The notes beneath the pieces were generated by a model, which searched no databases, was not told the DNA's origin, and worked only from the letters and a program-made list of their open reading frames with translations. A program made the translations under genes and the position numbers. A DNA stretch of 12,075 nt. It comes from an uncultured Collinsella sp. (lineage in GTDB: Bacteria; Actinomycetota; Coriobacteriia; Coriobacteriales; Coriobacteriaceae). Each line of letters opens with the position of its first letter. The stretch's first letter is position 1. The stretch lies in assembly GCA_902491345.1 (NCBI GenBank), contig CABUHI010000038.1, forward strand, positions 1 to 12,075. Reading direction: 5' to 3'. Shown here piece by piece: positions 1 to 6,517 of this stretch.

Positions 1-1
1 T

Positions 2-1204
2 CGTGGGGGCCGCAGTTCCCATGCCGAGACTGCAACCGAGAAGACCACGCCGCAGAACGAGGATGCGAAGGCCGAGGTTTCTTCGGGGCAGCCTAAGCGC
101 CAGTCAGCGAAGGAGAGCAAGTCCGATCGTCCGCAGAAGCAGGCGTCTATGCCGAAGCGCGAGCGCAATTCCCAAGGCGATTCTAAGCGCAAGTCTCAGA
201 AGAAGCCGGAGTCTGCCGCAGTAGATACTGCTGCCCAGCAGCCCGAGTCGGCCGCCCACGGCGAGGTCTCGGCGTTTGCCCTTGCCCACGTTTTAGGCAG
301 GCAGCTGCTCAAGGTTGTCCCCACGCCTATGGCGCTCTCCAAGATCAAGGAGCAGCAGACACAGATCGTAAAGGTCGAGGGCAAGGACGGCAAAAAGGCT
401 CCGCAGCGCACTCAGCACAACGAGATGTCCAACCGCAAGATTGCCGAGGAAATCGCAATCATCCAGGCTTGGATCGAGCAGAATCGAGGTGCCGATACGC
501 CGGTTGCCTCGCGCCGCCAGCGTGCCTACCAGATCTTTAACGACGAGAAGGCTTTTGACGGCAAGCACGGTGAGCGCTTGATCAGGCGTATGACCGAAAA
601 GGGCATCAGCATGCAGGCGATCAAGGTCGCCCCCAATCGCCCCGTGCACTTTACGGGCTTCTTTACGCTGGGAGCCGACAAGCCGTTCATTATGGTCGAG
701 AACCTGGACACCTACGACGAGATCGTCAAGCTGCTGCGTGGCCGCAAGCACGCCAAGCTCTTTGGCATCAAGGTGGGCGGCGTGATTTTTGGCGGCGGAT
801 GCAAGGCGAGCGTCTCGCATGCCTTGGACGATTATCTGGCCGAGATTGGCTATCGCTTTAACTACGTCTACTACGTAGGCGATATCGATCGCGAGGGCGC
901 GCGCATCGTCGAACAGGCTCGCAATGCCAATGTGGTTGAGATTCGCCTGCATGCCGGCATGTACCGCGCCATGCTCGCCGAGCATAAGCGTCGCGTGAAG
1001 GCCGGCGGCGAGTGCGAGCCCGCGGCTGCCAACCAGGGCGTGCCGCAGAACCTGGCAGCGACGATCAAGGATCTGCCCATGGTTACGCGCGTGCAGTTCC
1101 GCAACGTGCTACGTGAAGGCGGGCGCATTCCGCAGGAGATCCTGATGACCGCAGACTATCGGGATGGCGACTCGGGAAGCTTCGACCGCATGCTCAACAA
1201 CTAG
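2..1204 (+). CDS. JetD-like TOPRIM-domain protein (DUF2220-type), 5' partial
   Basis: The frame is open from base 2 to the TAG at 1202-1204, so the true start lies left of the window. The visible N-terminal ~85-90 residues are rich in Lys, Ser, Glu, Gln and Pro and look disordered. The rest resembles the C-terminal domain of Wadjet JetD: an RRQRAYQIFNDEKAFDG stretch, then MVENLDTY (Glu codon at 698-700), a glycine-rich FGGGCKAS turn near 791-799, and YYVGDIDREGARI with the DxD aspartates at 881-883 and 887-889. Glu, Gly-turn and DxD in this order fit a TOPRIM metal-binding nuclease fold related to topoisomerase VI subunit A. In the known system JetD is the DNA-cleaving partner of the SMC-like JetABC complex that restricts plasmids. 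JetD is typically the last gene of that operon, and nothing on the + strand follows closely here, which fits. JetABC are not in view, so an orphan homologue is equally possible. The long charged N-terminal segment is unlike ordinary JetD. Confidence 0.7.
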   Translation, partial: RGGRSSHAETATEKTTPQNEDAKAEVSSGQPKRQSAKESKSDRPQKQASMPKRERNSQGDSKRKSQKKPESAAVDTAAQQPESAAHGEVSAFALAHVLGRQLLKVVPTPMALSKIKEQQTQIVKVEGKDGKKAPQRTQHNEMSNRKIAEEIAIIQAWIEQNRGADTPVASRRQRAYQIFNDEKAFDGKHGERLIRRMTEKGISMQAIKVAPNRPVHFTGFFTLGADKPFIMVENLDTYDEIVKLLRGRKHAKLFGIKVGGVIFGGGCKASVSHALDDYLAEIGYRFNYVYYVGDIDREGARIVEQARNANVVEIRLHAGMYRAMLAEHKRRVKAGGECEPAAANQGVPQNLAATIKDLPMVTRVQFRNVLREGGRIPQEILMTADYRDGDSGSFDRMLNN

Positions 1205-1211
1205 GGCGTTC

Positions 1212-1348
1212 GGCCCCGGGAGAGTGGGGACACCGGCTTAGGTTTCCTGCTCTACAGTCCTGCTCACGACGGAGGCCACATTAAGTGGCCTCCTGTTCGT
1301 GCGGAACTCGCGATAAACCTAAGCCGGTGTCCCCACTCTCCCGGGGCC
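1212..1348. repeat. 137-base compound palindrome, REP/MITE-like
   Basis: Bases 1212-1245 and 1315-1348 are perfect 34-bp inverted copies containing GGGGACACCGG. The 69-base centre holds a second hairpin, GGAGGCCAC / GTGGCCTCC with a 5-base loop, reinforced by a CACGA / TCGTG pair just outside it. An 8-base direct repeat TCCTGCTC lies at 1245-1252 and 1258-1265. The element begins 7 bases after the stop of the JetD-like gene. It encodes no protein, has no T-run like a Rho-independent terminator and shows no clear target-site duplication. Perfect long arms around a structured centre suggest a recently inserted or actively maintained mobile palindrome. GGGGACA-type arms recall REP elements mobilised by RAYT (Y1) transposases; that link is inference. 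Confidence 0.75.
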
Positions 1349-1408
1349 TGTGGTTACTTGGTTGTTGCATGCGGCTCGCTTTTCGGAACAGGGCTGATAA
1401 TTCTAGAT

Positions 1409-1494
1409 GCAAGGCGCTCTTGGTCGTTATGGGCCTGGGGCGTCTGTCTTATATAGGTAGATTCCTTGCGGGTTCGAATCCCTCCGCTTGCTCA
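1409..1494 (+). other. tRNA-like fragment or tRNA relic
   Basis: GGGTTCGAATCCCTCCG at 1470-1486 is identical to the T-arm of the nearby tRNA-Gln, on the opposite strand. The bases after it, CGCTTGC at 1485-1491, can pair over 5 bp with GCAAG at 1409-1413, giving a tRNA-sized span of about 83 bases. A GATAAT hexamer sits at 1396-1401, where a -10 box would be. However, the D-arm does not fold properly, the T-stem has a C-T mismatch, the putative anticodon would be ATA, and no CCA follows. It is best read as a decayed tRNA or a duplicated tRNA-Gln T-arm. The rest of 1349-1408 shows nothing else recognisable. Confidence 0.3.
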
Positions 1495-1496
1495 CA

Positions 1497-1540
1497 AGAA
1501 AAGCCTCCCGATCGGCTATGCGTTCGAGAGGCTTGTTTCT
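1497..1540 (-). terminator. Terminator of tRNA-Gln, bidirectional
   Basis: AAGCCTCCCG at 1501-1510 pairs with CGAGAGGCTT at 1525-1534; in the minus-strand RNA this gives ten pairs including one G-U. Reading leftward the stem is followed by TTTTCTTGT, a good Rho-independent terminator directly after the tRNA-Gln 3' end. Reading rightward it is followed by GTTTCTTT, so it may also stop transcription arriving on the + strand. Confidence 0.75.
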
Positions 1541-1541
1541 T

Positions 1542-1616
1542 TGGCTGGGACGGAGGGATTCGAACCCCCAACAGCCGGCACCAAAAACCGGAGTTCTACC
1601 GTTGAACTACGTCCCA
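1542..1616 (-). tRNA. tRNA-Gln (anticodon TTG)
   Basis: On the minus strand the sequence begins TGGGACG and ends CGTCCCAG plus encoded CCA, forming a perfect 7-bp acceptor stem. The D-arm is GTTC / GAAC around AACGGTA. The anticodon stem CCGGT / GCCGG closes the 7-base loop TTTTGGT, placing TTG at positions 34-36, which reads CAA glutamine codons and CAG by wobble. The T-arm is GGGGG TTCGAAT CCCTC. It lies 38 bases downstream of the peptidoglycan-binding gene on the same strand and is followed by a terminator. Confidence 0.95.
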
Positions 1617-1654
1617 ATGTGTGGCGTTGCCCAAAAGCAACTCGTTTAGTTTAC

Positions 1655-2560
1655 CTAATCTGCGAGGGCATCGCAAACGCCATCGAGCAGGCGTACGGCG
1701 AGTGTCTGCGCGTCGCTGGCCGTGAAGGTGCCGTTGTAGCGCGTCATGCCCGTGAGCTCAATGCGAATGCGAGCCGGCTTCTGCTGCGCGGCGACATTGG
1801 CGGTGCGGATGCGCTGGGCCAGGTTGTGGCACTCGGCGAGGGCGATCGTGGCGCGCGGCGCTGCATCTGCGGGCAGCTCATCGCTTGCGATCTCGAGCAC
1901 CAGGTCAACGTCGGTTGGGACCTCGGAGTCGCAGAGCATCATGCCGCTGTTGTCGGTCGTTGCCGTGGCGATATTCCACATGCGCGACGCAACGCTGCGT
2001 GCGATGGGGTCCTCGCCGATAACGGCGATCTGGAAGCGCTCGAGCACGTTGGCGGCGCGAGCAAAACCGATACGGGACTCGGCTTCGGTGACCGAGGGCT
2101 TGCCCTCCCACACATGGTGCAGGCGGTTGATGTAGGCGTAGGTGTCCTGGAAGGCCATGCCGTCGGCAAACAGGCCGACATTTTCCTGGAACTGCTGCAG
2201 GGCGGCCTCGGTATGCGGGCCAAAGTAGCCGTCGTCTTCGCCACAGGCAAAGCCCAAAACGTTGAGAGCGCGCTGCAGGGCCTGCACATCGGCGCCATGG
2301 AAATTGGGCATGCGCAGATAGAGGGTGCGGTCGCCCAGCTTATACGAAGCGTCTACAAGGGCGCTCCAACAGGGGATATCGACGGCATGACCGGCAGCAA
2401 GGCCGCTGTCGAGCCTGAAGGTGCTGACGGCCTGCTCAGTGGTGGCTCCAAAGTACTTGTCGGTGACTTCGGCGGCATCAATCGTGTAGCCGAGCTGCAG
2501 GAGACGAGACTGCACGTCCTCGACGGCTGCTCCTTGCATGCCCGTTGTAATAGGTTCCAT
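1655..2560 (-). CDS. Protein with two peptidoglycan-binding (PG_binding_1) repeats and a C-terminal domain of unknown type
   Basis: The 301-residue product carries two PG_binding_1-type repeats. The first, at about residues 4-55, has GAAVEDVQSRLLQLGY and a YFGATTEQAVSTFR segment; the second, at about 85-140, has ADVQALQRALNVLGF and DGYFGPHTEAALQQFQ. These three-helix modules normally bind cell-wall peptide. Residues about 165-301 are not clearly assignable. Their end (RIELTGMTRYNGTFTASDAQTLAVRLLDGVCDAL) vaguely recalls the tail of an amidase_3 domain, but no zinc ligands or DPGHGG motif are seen. The order of two PG repeats before an amidase-like part resembles CwlM, the cytoplasmic regulator of cell-wall synthesis in mycobacteria, and this protein likewise has no signal peptide. 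The start at 2560 is supported by GAAAGGGG seven bases upstream. A role as an inactive cell-wall sensor is inference. Confidence 0.75.
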   Translation of the reverse strand: MEPITTGMQGAAVEDVQSRLLQLGYTIDAAEVTDKYFGATTEQAVSTFRLDSGLAAGHAVDIPCWSALVDASYKLGDRTLYLRMPNFHGADVQALQRALNVLGFACGEDDGYFGPHTEAALQQFQENVGLFADGMAFQDTYAYINRLHHVWEGKPSVTEAESRIGFARAANVLERFQIAVIGEDPIARSVASRMWNIATATTDNSGMMLCDSEVPTDVDLVLEIASDELPADAAPRATIALAECHNLAQRIRTANVAAQQKPARIRIELTGMTRYNGTFTASDAQTLAVRLLDGVCDALAD

Positions 2561-2698
2561 GAACGAACCCCTTTCGGCGTACCATTCGTGCTATTTGAGC
2601 GTCTGTCGGATAGACAACGCAAAGGGATGCATAAACATGCACTCAACAGTGTAGCAAGTTGTGCCTAAATACGCTGCTGACAGGTTTTATAACCCCCG

Positions 2699-3763
2699 TT
2701 AGTTAAGGCGCTCCACAAAGAAATCTGCCATGGAGAGGAACAGCTCGCGTGCGTGCGGATCAAGCTCAACGTTCTCGATGGCCGCTTTGGCCTTAGCGGT
2801 CAGGTCGAGCGCGTAAGTGTGGGCGTAATCGATAGAGCCGGTCTCCTGGAAGATCTCCACGGCGCGTGCGAGCTGCGCGGGATCATCGGTGCCCGAGGAA
2901 AGAATCGCCTCGACCTCGTCGTGGTGGCGCTCATCAGAGAGGGCGTGTACGGCGACAAGCGTGCGCTTGCCCTCGGTGATGTCGGTGCGGAAGTCCTTGT
3001 TGGCGGCTTCCTTAGTGCCGACAAGGTTGAGCAGGTCGTCCTGAATCTGAAAGGCAAGGCCTGTGTGTAGGCCAAAGGCGCGCAGCGCTTCGATTTGCTC
3101 ATCGCTGCCGCCGCCGATAATGGCTCCGGCGGCAAGCGGCGTGGCTCCGCTGTAAAACGCGGTCTTGTGCGTCGCCATGTCCAGGTAGTCATCAACCGAG
3201 ATATCAAAGCGCCCGTCACGGACCCAACCCAGGTCGAGTGCTTGACCCTCAATGGTGCGGACGATCATCTCGGTAAGCTCGTGGAGCACGCGCAGCTTCA
3301 CGTCGGACTCCAGCGTAGGGTCGTCGAGAACCGTCTTGGTGACCATGGTGAGCGCCAGGTCGCCACAATTGATGGCAAGGCCCGTGCCCTCGGTAAGGTG
3401 AATACAGGGCTTGCCTCGACGAAGCTGTCCGTTGTCGGCGATGTCGTCGTGGATCAGCGCGCCCGACTGGAAATGCTCGATAGCTGCCGCGGCGCTGCGG
3501 GCGCTCTCAAAGCTGCCGCCCACTGCGGTTGCGGCGAGCATGCAGATAAGCGGGCGGTGGCGCTTGCCGGCGTTGGCCGTAAAAGCCGAGAGCGGCGCGT
3601 ACAGGTAGCGCTCGATATCGGCAGAGGTCGCCTGTCCGTCAAAGAACGTGGCCAGATAGTCGTTAATCTGGTCAAAGTGTTGGGCTAAAAAGCTGGTAAA
3701 CGGACTGGACACGGGTTCTCGCATTCTTTCTGAGGTTGCATTGATGCAATATGCAGACAACAT
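2699..3763 (-). CDS. Polyprenyl diphosphate synthase (geranylgeranyl or longer chain)
   Basis: This 354-residue protein belongs to the trans-isoprenyl diphosphate synthase family, which extends allylic diphosphates with isopentenyl diphosphate for quinones, lipid carriers or carotenoids. The first aspartate-rich motif is DDIADNGQLRRG (D106, D107, D110). The second is FQIQDDLLN (D242, D243, with Asn246 where Asp is commonest), followed by KDFRTDITEGKRTL. The residues four and five before the first motif are Ala and Gly; such small residues usually allow long products of C20 or more. The chosen ATG at 3763 has only a weak ribosome-binding site. An ATG at 3724 (MREPVSS) is an alternative that would leave an inverted repeat in the leader. 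It lies 74 bases downstream of the PTS gene with no visible terminator between, so read-through is possible, although the functions are unrelated. Confidence 0.9.
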   Translation of the reverse strand: MLSAYCINATSERMREPVSSPFTSFLAQHFDQINDYLATFFDGQATSADIERYLYAPLSAFTANAGKRHRPLICMLAATAVGGSFESARSAAAAIEHFQSGALIHDDIADNGQLRRGKPCIHLTEGTGLAINCGDLALTMVTKTVLDDPTLESDVKLRVLHELTEMIVRTIEGQALDLGWVRDGRFDISVDDYLDMATHKTAFYSGATPLAAGAIIGGGSDEQIEALRAFGLHTGLAFQIQDDLLNLVGTKEAANKDFRTDITEGKRTLVAVHALSDERHHDEVEAILSSGTDDPAQLARAVEIFQETGSIDYAHTYALDLTAKAKAAIENVELDPHARELFLSMADFFVERLN

Positions 3764-3768
3764 ATTGC
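3746..3768. promoter_or_regulatory. Inverted repeat at the polyprenyl synthase start
   Basis: GCAATATG at 3746-3753 and CATATTGC at 3761-3768 are perfect 8-bp inverted arms with a 7-base spacer. A second small palindrome, TTGCATTGATGCAA, overlaps it at 3737-3750. If translation starts at 3724, both lie in the leader or promoter and could be an operator. If it starts at 3763 they fall inside the first codons. No function is shown. Confidence 0.35.
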
Positions 3769-3837
3769 CACATCAGGGCGTTTGGCGCGGCAGTTTTGGC
3801 GATTTAGGACAACGGGCGTGCGTTTGATGGAGTGTGC

Positions 3838-6288
3838 CTAAATCAGCCTAAAATGCTCGAGCGCCGCAACGACACCGTCGTGATCGACGGTGTCGGTCAC
3901 GTAATCGGCCTTATCCTTGAGATAGTCCGGCGCATTGCCCATGGCGATACCGACATCGACGGCGTTCATCAGCGAGACATCATTGCTGGCGTCGCCGATG
4001 CCGTATACGGTTCCGTGGTGGGGATCGAGGGCGTCGAGTACAGACTGGATGCCCCCGCGCTTCGTGCATTCGCGGGGCGAGATTTCGGTTACCTCGAGTT
4101 CGAGCTCGTTAAAGCACAGCAGCGGCTCAAGTGCCTTGTCTTGAGCGATGTGGTTGGCGAGCGATGTAGACATCAAGATCTTGTAGACACTGTAATGTTG
4201 CAGCTGCGTGACTGCGTCGCCCAGGGTGCGCGCGTATCCGGGAGCATCGGGCGCATCGGCACTCATGCGCACGACGCCGTTGAGGCCCTCAAAGCGGATG
4301 ACCTCGCCCGATTGCTCAAGGTAGGGGGCAAGACGCTGCAACATACTGGGCGTCATCGACAGATCGCGAATTGCGTGTCCGTCGATCTCGGCGTAACCGC
4401 CCGCAAGACAGACGATGCCGGTCCAGGGCAGCTCAAGAAGTTTGGGGTGGATGCAGCTCAGGGTACGTCCCGTGCAGATAAAGGCCATGTTGCCGTTGGC
4501 GACAAACTCGCGGATTGCCTGCGAAACCGCCTCGTTGGGATAGGGGGAGAGGTCCCGCTCGTCTTCGGGAAGGTCTTGGGCGAGCCTGGGGTCTTGCCAG
4601 GCGAGCGTTCCGTCGATATCGAAGAAGCAAATATCGCCGCGCTTATGGGCTGCGCTGGCGGCAGGGGAGGCCGAGGTGGTGGGCACAAATTCCGGCTCGA
4701 GGCCCATGATCTGGTCAAAATGCTCTTTAACGCGGGGAACGGAGATGCCGATGATCACCTGGGCGGTCTTGCCCGTAATGATGAGGCCCTTGGCGCCCAC
4801 CGCGACAAACGACGCGTTATCTGCAACGATGGAAGGGTCTGCGACCTCGACGCGCAGGCGCGTGGCGCAGTTGGTTGCGCCCACGATATTGCCAACGCCA
4901 CCTAAAAGCTGAATTACCCGCTCAGCGAGGACGTGATCTTGATCGGATCGACTATTGACCTCGTCATTGGGAGATTGCTCTTTGGCAAAGTCGCTTCCCG
5001 TTAAACAATCGATTGCCGCGCGATTGGCAACATGATCCTCGCGGCCCGGTGTCTTAAGGTCATAGACCAAGATGAGTGCTCGAAAACTAACAAAAAAGAT
5101 GAGGCTAAAGGCAAGGCCGATACCGAGCGCCAAAAGATAGGCACCGGCATGCGTGCGCATGAGCGGAATAAAGTTGAAGGCTGCCATCTCCATCAGGCCG
5201 CCCGAGAAGATGCCGACGATGCCAAAGAGATTCATGGTTGTGGCAAGGCAAGACGATAAGACGGCGTAGAGCAAAAAGAGCCCGGGGTGGGTGAACATAA
5301 AGAGAAACTCGAGTGGCTCGGTAACGCCGCAAACCACCGAGGCGATGATGGCGGGAACAAGGATGACCCTGAGGCCGGCGCGGCGCTCGGGTTTTGCGGT
5401 GGAGTAGAACGCAGCTGCGATGGCAGGAAGGCCAAAGAGCTTGACCCAGCCGGTGGCGGTAAAACCGGCCCACGGCGCAAGCTCATTAAGGGGGCGCGTG
5501 CTATGGGAGAGGATGGGGAGCAAACTGCTCCACGTGGCGTAGATGCCGTCGTTAATGACCAGGTTGTCGTAGTAGATCGGCATGTAGAGCAGGTGGTGCA
5601 GGCCAAAGGGCTCGAGTGCTCGTTCTAAAAAGACAAAGATGCCCACGCCAAAGGGGCCGACGCCTGCAAGCGCGTGACGCAGCGTATCGGTTACATCGTA
5701 TACGTAGGGCACGATGGCGGCCGAGATAGCGGCAAGGGCAAACACGGCAAAAAAGCTGATGAGGTAGACCAGCGAGGAGCCCGAGAAGGTGCCGAGCCAA
5801 TCGGGAACCTTGGCATCGTAGAAGCGGTCATGGATGGCAACGACGGTTGCCGATACCGCCAGCGGGCCGATAATGCCGGTGTCGAGCGTCTTGATGCCGT
5901 CGATGACGGTGATACCGCTGGCGGAGGTCAAAGATGACGGGTACTCAAGTCCAAGGTTGTCTCCGCTCAGCTTAATGATCTCGCTCAAAAAGAAGCAGTA
6001 GGCAAAATAGGCGACGAGAGCCTCGAGACAGCAACGAGCCGGTTGTTTTTGGGCAAGACCGATGGGCAGCGCTACGGCAAAAAGGAGCGGGAGGCGTTTA
6101 AAGACCGTCCACGAGCCGCGCTGGATGATGGTCCAAAAAACGTACCAAGGGGTTCCGTATACGGCGAGATCGCCGACGATGTCCGCAGTCGTTGCGAGAG
6201 CGGAGACGCCGACCATGAGGCCCGATATAGAAAACAGCATGGCGGGCGCGAACATTGCCCCGCCAAAGCGTTGGATTTTTTGCAGCAT
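3838..6288 (-). CDS. Alpha-glucoside-type PTS EIICB fused to a Cof-type HAD phosphatase
   Basis: The 816-residue product has three parts. Residues 1 to about 430 form an EIIC membrane domain of the glucose superfamily: it begins MLQKIQRFGGAMFAPAMLF like MalP and GlvC, has about ten hydrophobic segments, and contains the GVTEPLEF motif near the sugar site. After a hydrophilic linker, residues about 452-530 are EIIB, with TNCATRLR placing the phosphorylated Cys at 474. A Ser/Ala/Pro-rich linker then leads to a complete HAD IIB (Cof) hydrolase at about 553-816: FFDIDGT (D557, D559), ICTGRT, Lys743 and GIGDASNDVSLM (D766, D770). Stand-alone MalP/GlvC enzymes are about 530 residues. The EIICB part should import and phosphorylate an alpha-glucoside; the HAD part could remove the phosphate from the product or a related sugar phosphate. 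No EIIA is fused, so one must act in trans. GGAAGG supports the start. The GntR regulator gene is divergent. Confidence 0.92.
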   Translation of the reverse strand: MLQKIQRFGGAMFAPAMLFSISGLMVGVSALATTADIVGDLAVYGTPWYVFWTIIQRGSWTVFKRLPLLFAVALPIGLAQKQPARCCLEALVAYFAYCFFLSEIIKLSGDNLGLEYPSSLTSASGITVIDGIKTLDTGIIGPLAVSATVVAIHDRFYDAKVPDWLGTFSGSSLVYLISFFAVFALAAISAAIVPYVYDVTDTLRHALAGVGPFGVGIFVFLERALEPFGLHHLLYMPIYYDNLVINDGIYATWSSLLPILSHSTRPLNELAPWAGFTATGWVKLFGLPAIAAAFYSTAKPERRAGLRVILVPAIIASVVCGVTEPLEFLFMFTHPGLFLLYAVLSSCLATTMNLFGIVGIFSGGLMEMAAFNFIPLMRTHAGAYLLALGIGLAFSLIFFVSFRALILVYDLKTPGREDHVANRAAIDCLTGSDFAKEQSPNDEVNSRSDQDHVLAERVIQLLGGVGNIVGATNCATRLRVEVADPSIVADNASFVAVGAKGLIITGKTAQVIIGISVPRVKEHFDQIMGLEPEFVPTTSASPAASAAHKRGDICFFDIDGTLAWQDPRLAQDLPEDERDLSPYPNEAVSQAIREFVANGNMAFICTGRTLSCIHPKLLELPWTGIVCLAGGYAEIDGHAIRDLSMTPSMLQRLAPYLEQSGEVIRFEGLNGVVRMSADAPDAPGYARTLGDAVTQLQHYSVYKILMSTSLANHIAQDKALEPLLCFNELELEVTEISPRECTKRGGIQSVLDALDPHHGTVYGIGDASNDVSLMNAVDVGIAMGNAPDYLKDKADYVTDTVDHDGVVAALEHFRLI

Positions 6289-6329
6289 GTTCTGCCTTCC
6301 GAATATCGAGGCGCGTTGCGCGTGGGGAA

Positions 6330-6354
6330 ACGTTTAAACAATGGATTCATTGTA
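6330..6354 (-). promoter_or_regulatory. Operator 1 and -10 region of the PTS gene
   Basis: ACGTTTAAACAA at 6330-6341 matches the proposed operator TTGTTTAAACAA at 10 of 12 positions; on the minus strand it reads TTGTTTAAACGT. An overlapping inverted repeat ACAATG / CATTGT spans 6338-6353. On the minus strand a TACAAT hexamer at 6354-6349 could be the -10 of the PTS gene, which would put the operator across the start of transcription. No good -35 hexamer is visible. Confidence 0.5.
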
Positions 6355-6451
6355 GAGGACCAGACGAGTGTCGTACCGGCAGTTTTGAGCGAAACCGATT
6401 TGGGCATGACAGAAACCGTCAACGGCTAAATCCTGTCGCTTCACCGATATT

Positions 6452-6482
6452 CGGTTTAAACAACTTTAAGAAATGCTATCGT
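6452..6482 (+). promoter_or_regulatory. Operator 2 and promoter of the GntR-type regulator
   Basis: CGGTTTAAACAA at 6452-6463 matches TTGTTTAAACAA at 10 of 12 positions. TTTAAA at 6455-6460 and TATCGT at 6477-6482 are spaced by 16 bases and could serve as -35 and -10, putting transcription start near 6489, about 29 bases before the start codon. The operator covers the -35, so the regulator probably represses itself. The ABC operon promoter has the same arrangement. Confidence 0.5.
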
Positions 6483-6517
6483 GCCTAGCCGGAAATGAAT
6501 AATGTAGAGGTGGAACA

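Noticed and set aside
1212..1348. CRISPR repeat or simple gene terminator
   Set aside because: There are only two arms, in inverted orientation, with no array and no T-run after the 3' arm.
1205..1500. tmRNA or other structured RNA, suggested by the T-arm-like 3' end and the GGGCTGATAATTCTAGA stretch
   Set aside because: The distance between the two parts is only about 100 bases, no tag-peptide frame is seen, and the acceptor ends do not pair.
1466..2668. 400-codon + strand frame opposite the PG-binding protein
   Set aside because: It runs through the tRNA-Gln gene and the antisense of a gene with clear domains, and has no recognisable motif of its own.
3832..4905. 357-codon + strand frame opposite the HAD part of the PTS fusion
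   Set aside because: The minus strand encodes intact HAD and EIIB motifs over the same bases; this is a codon-bias shadow.
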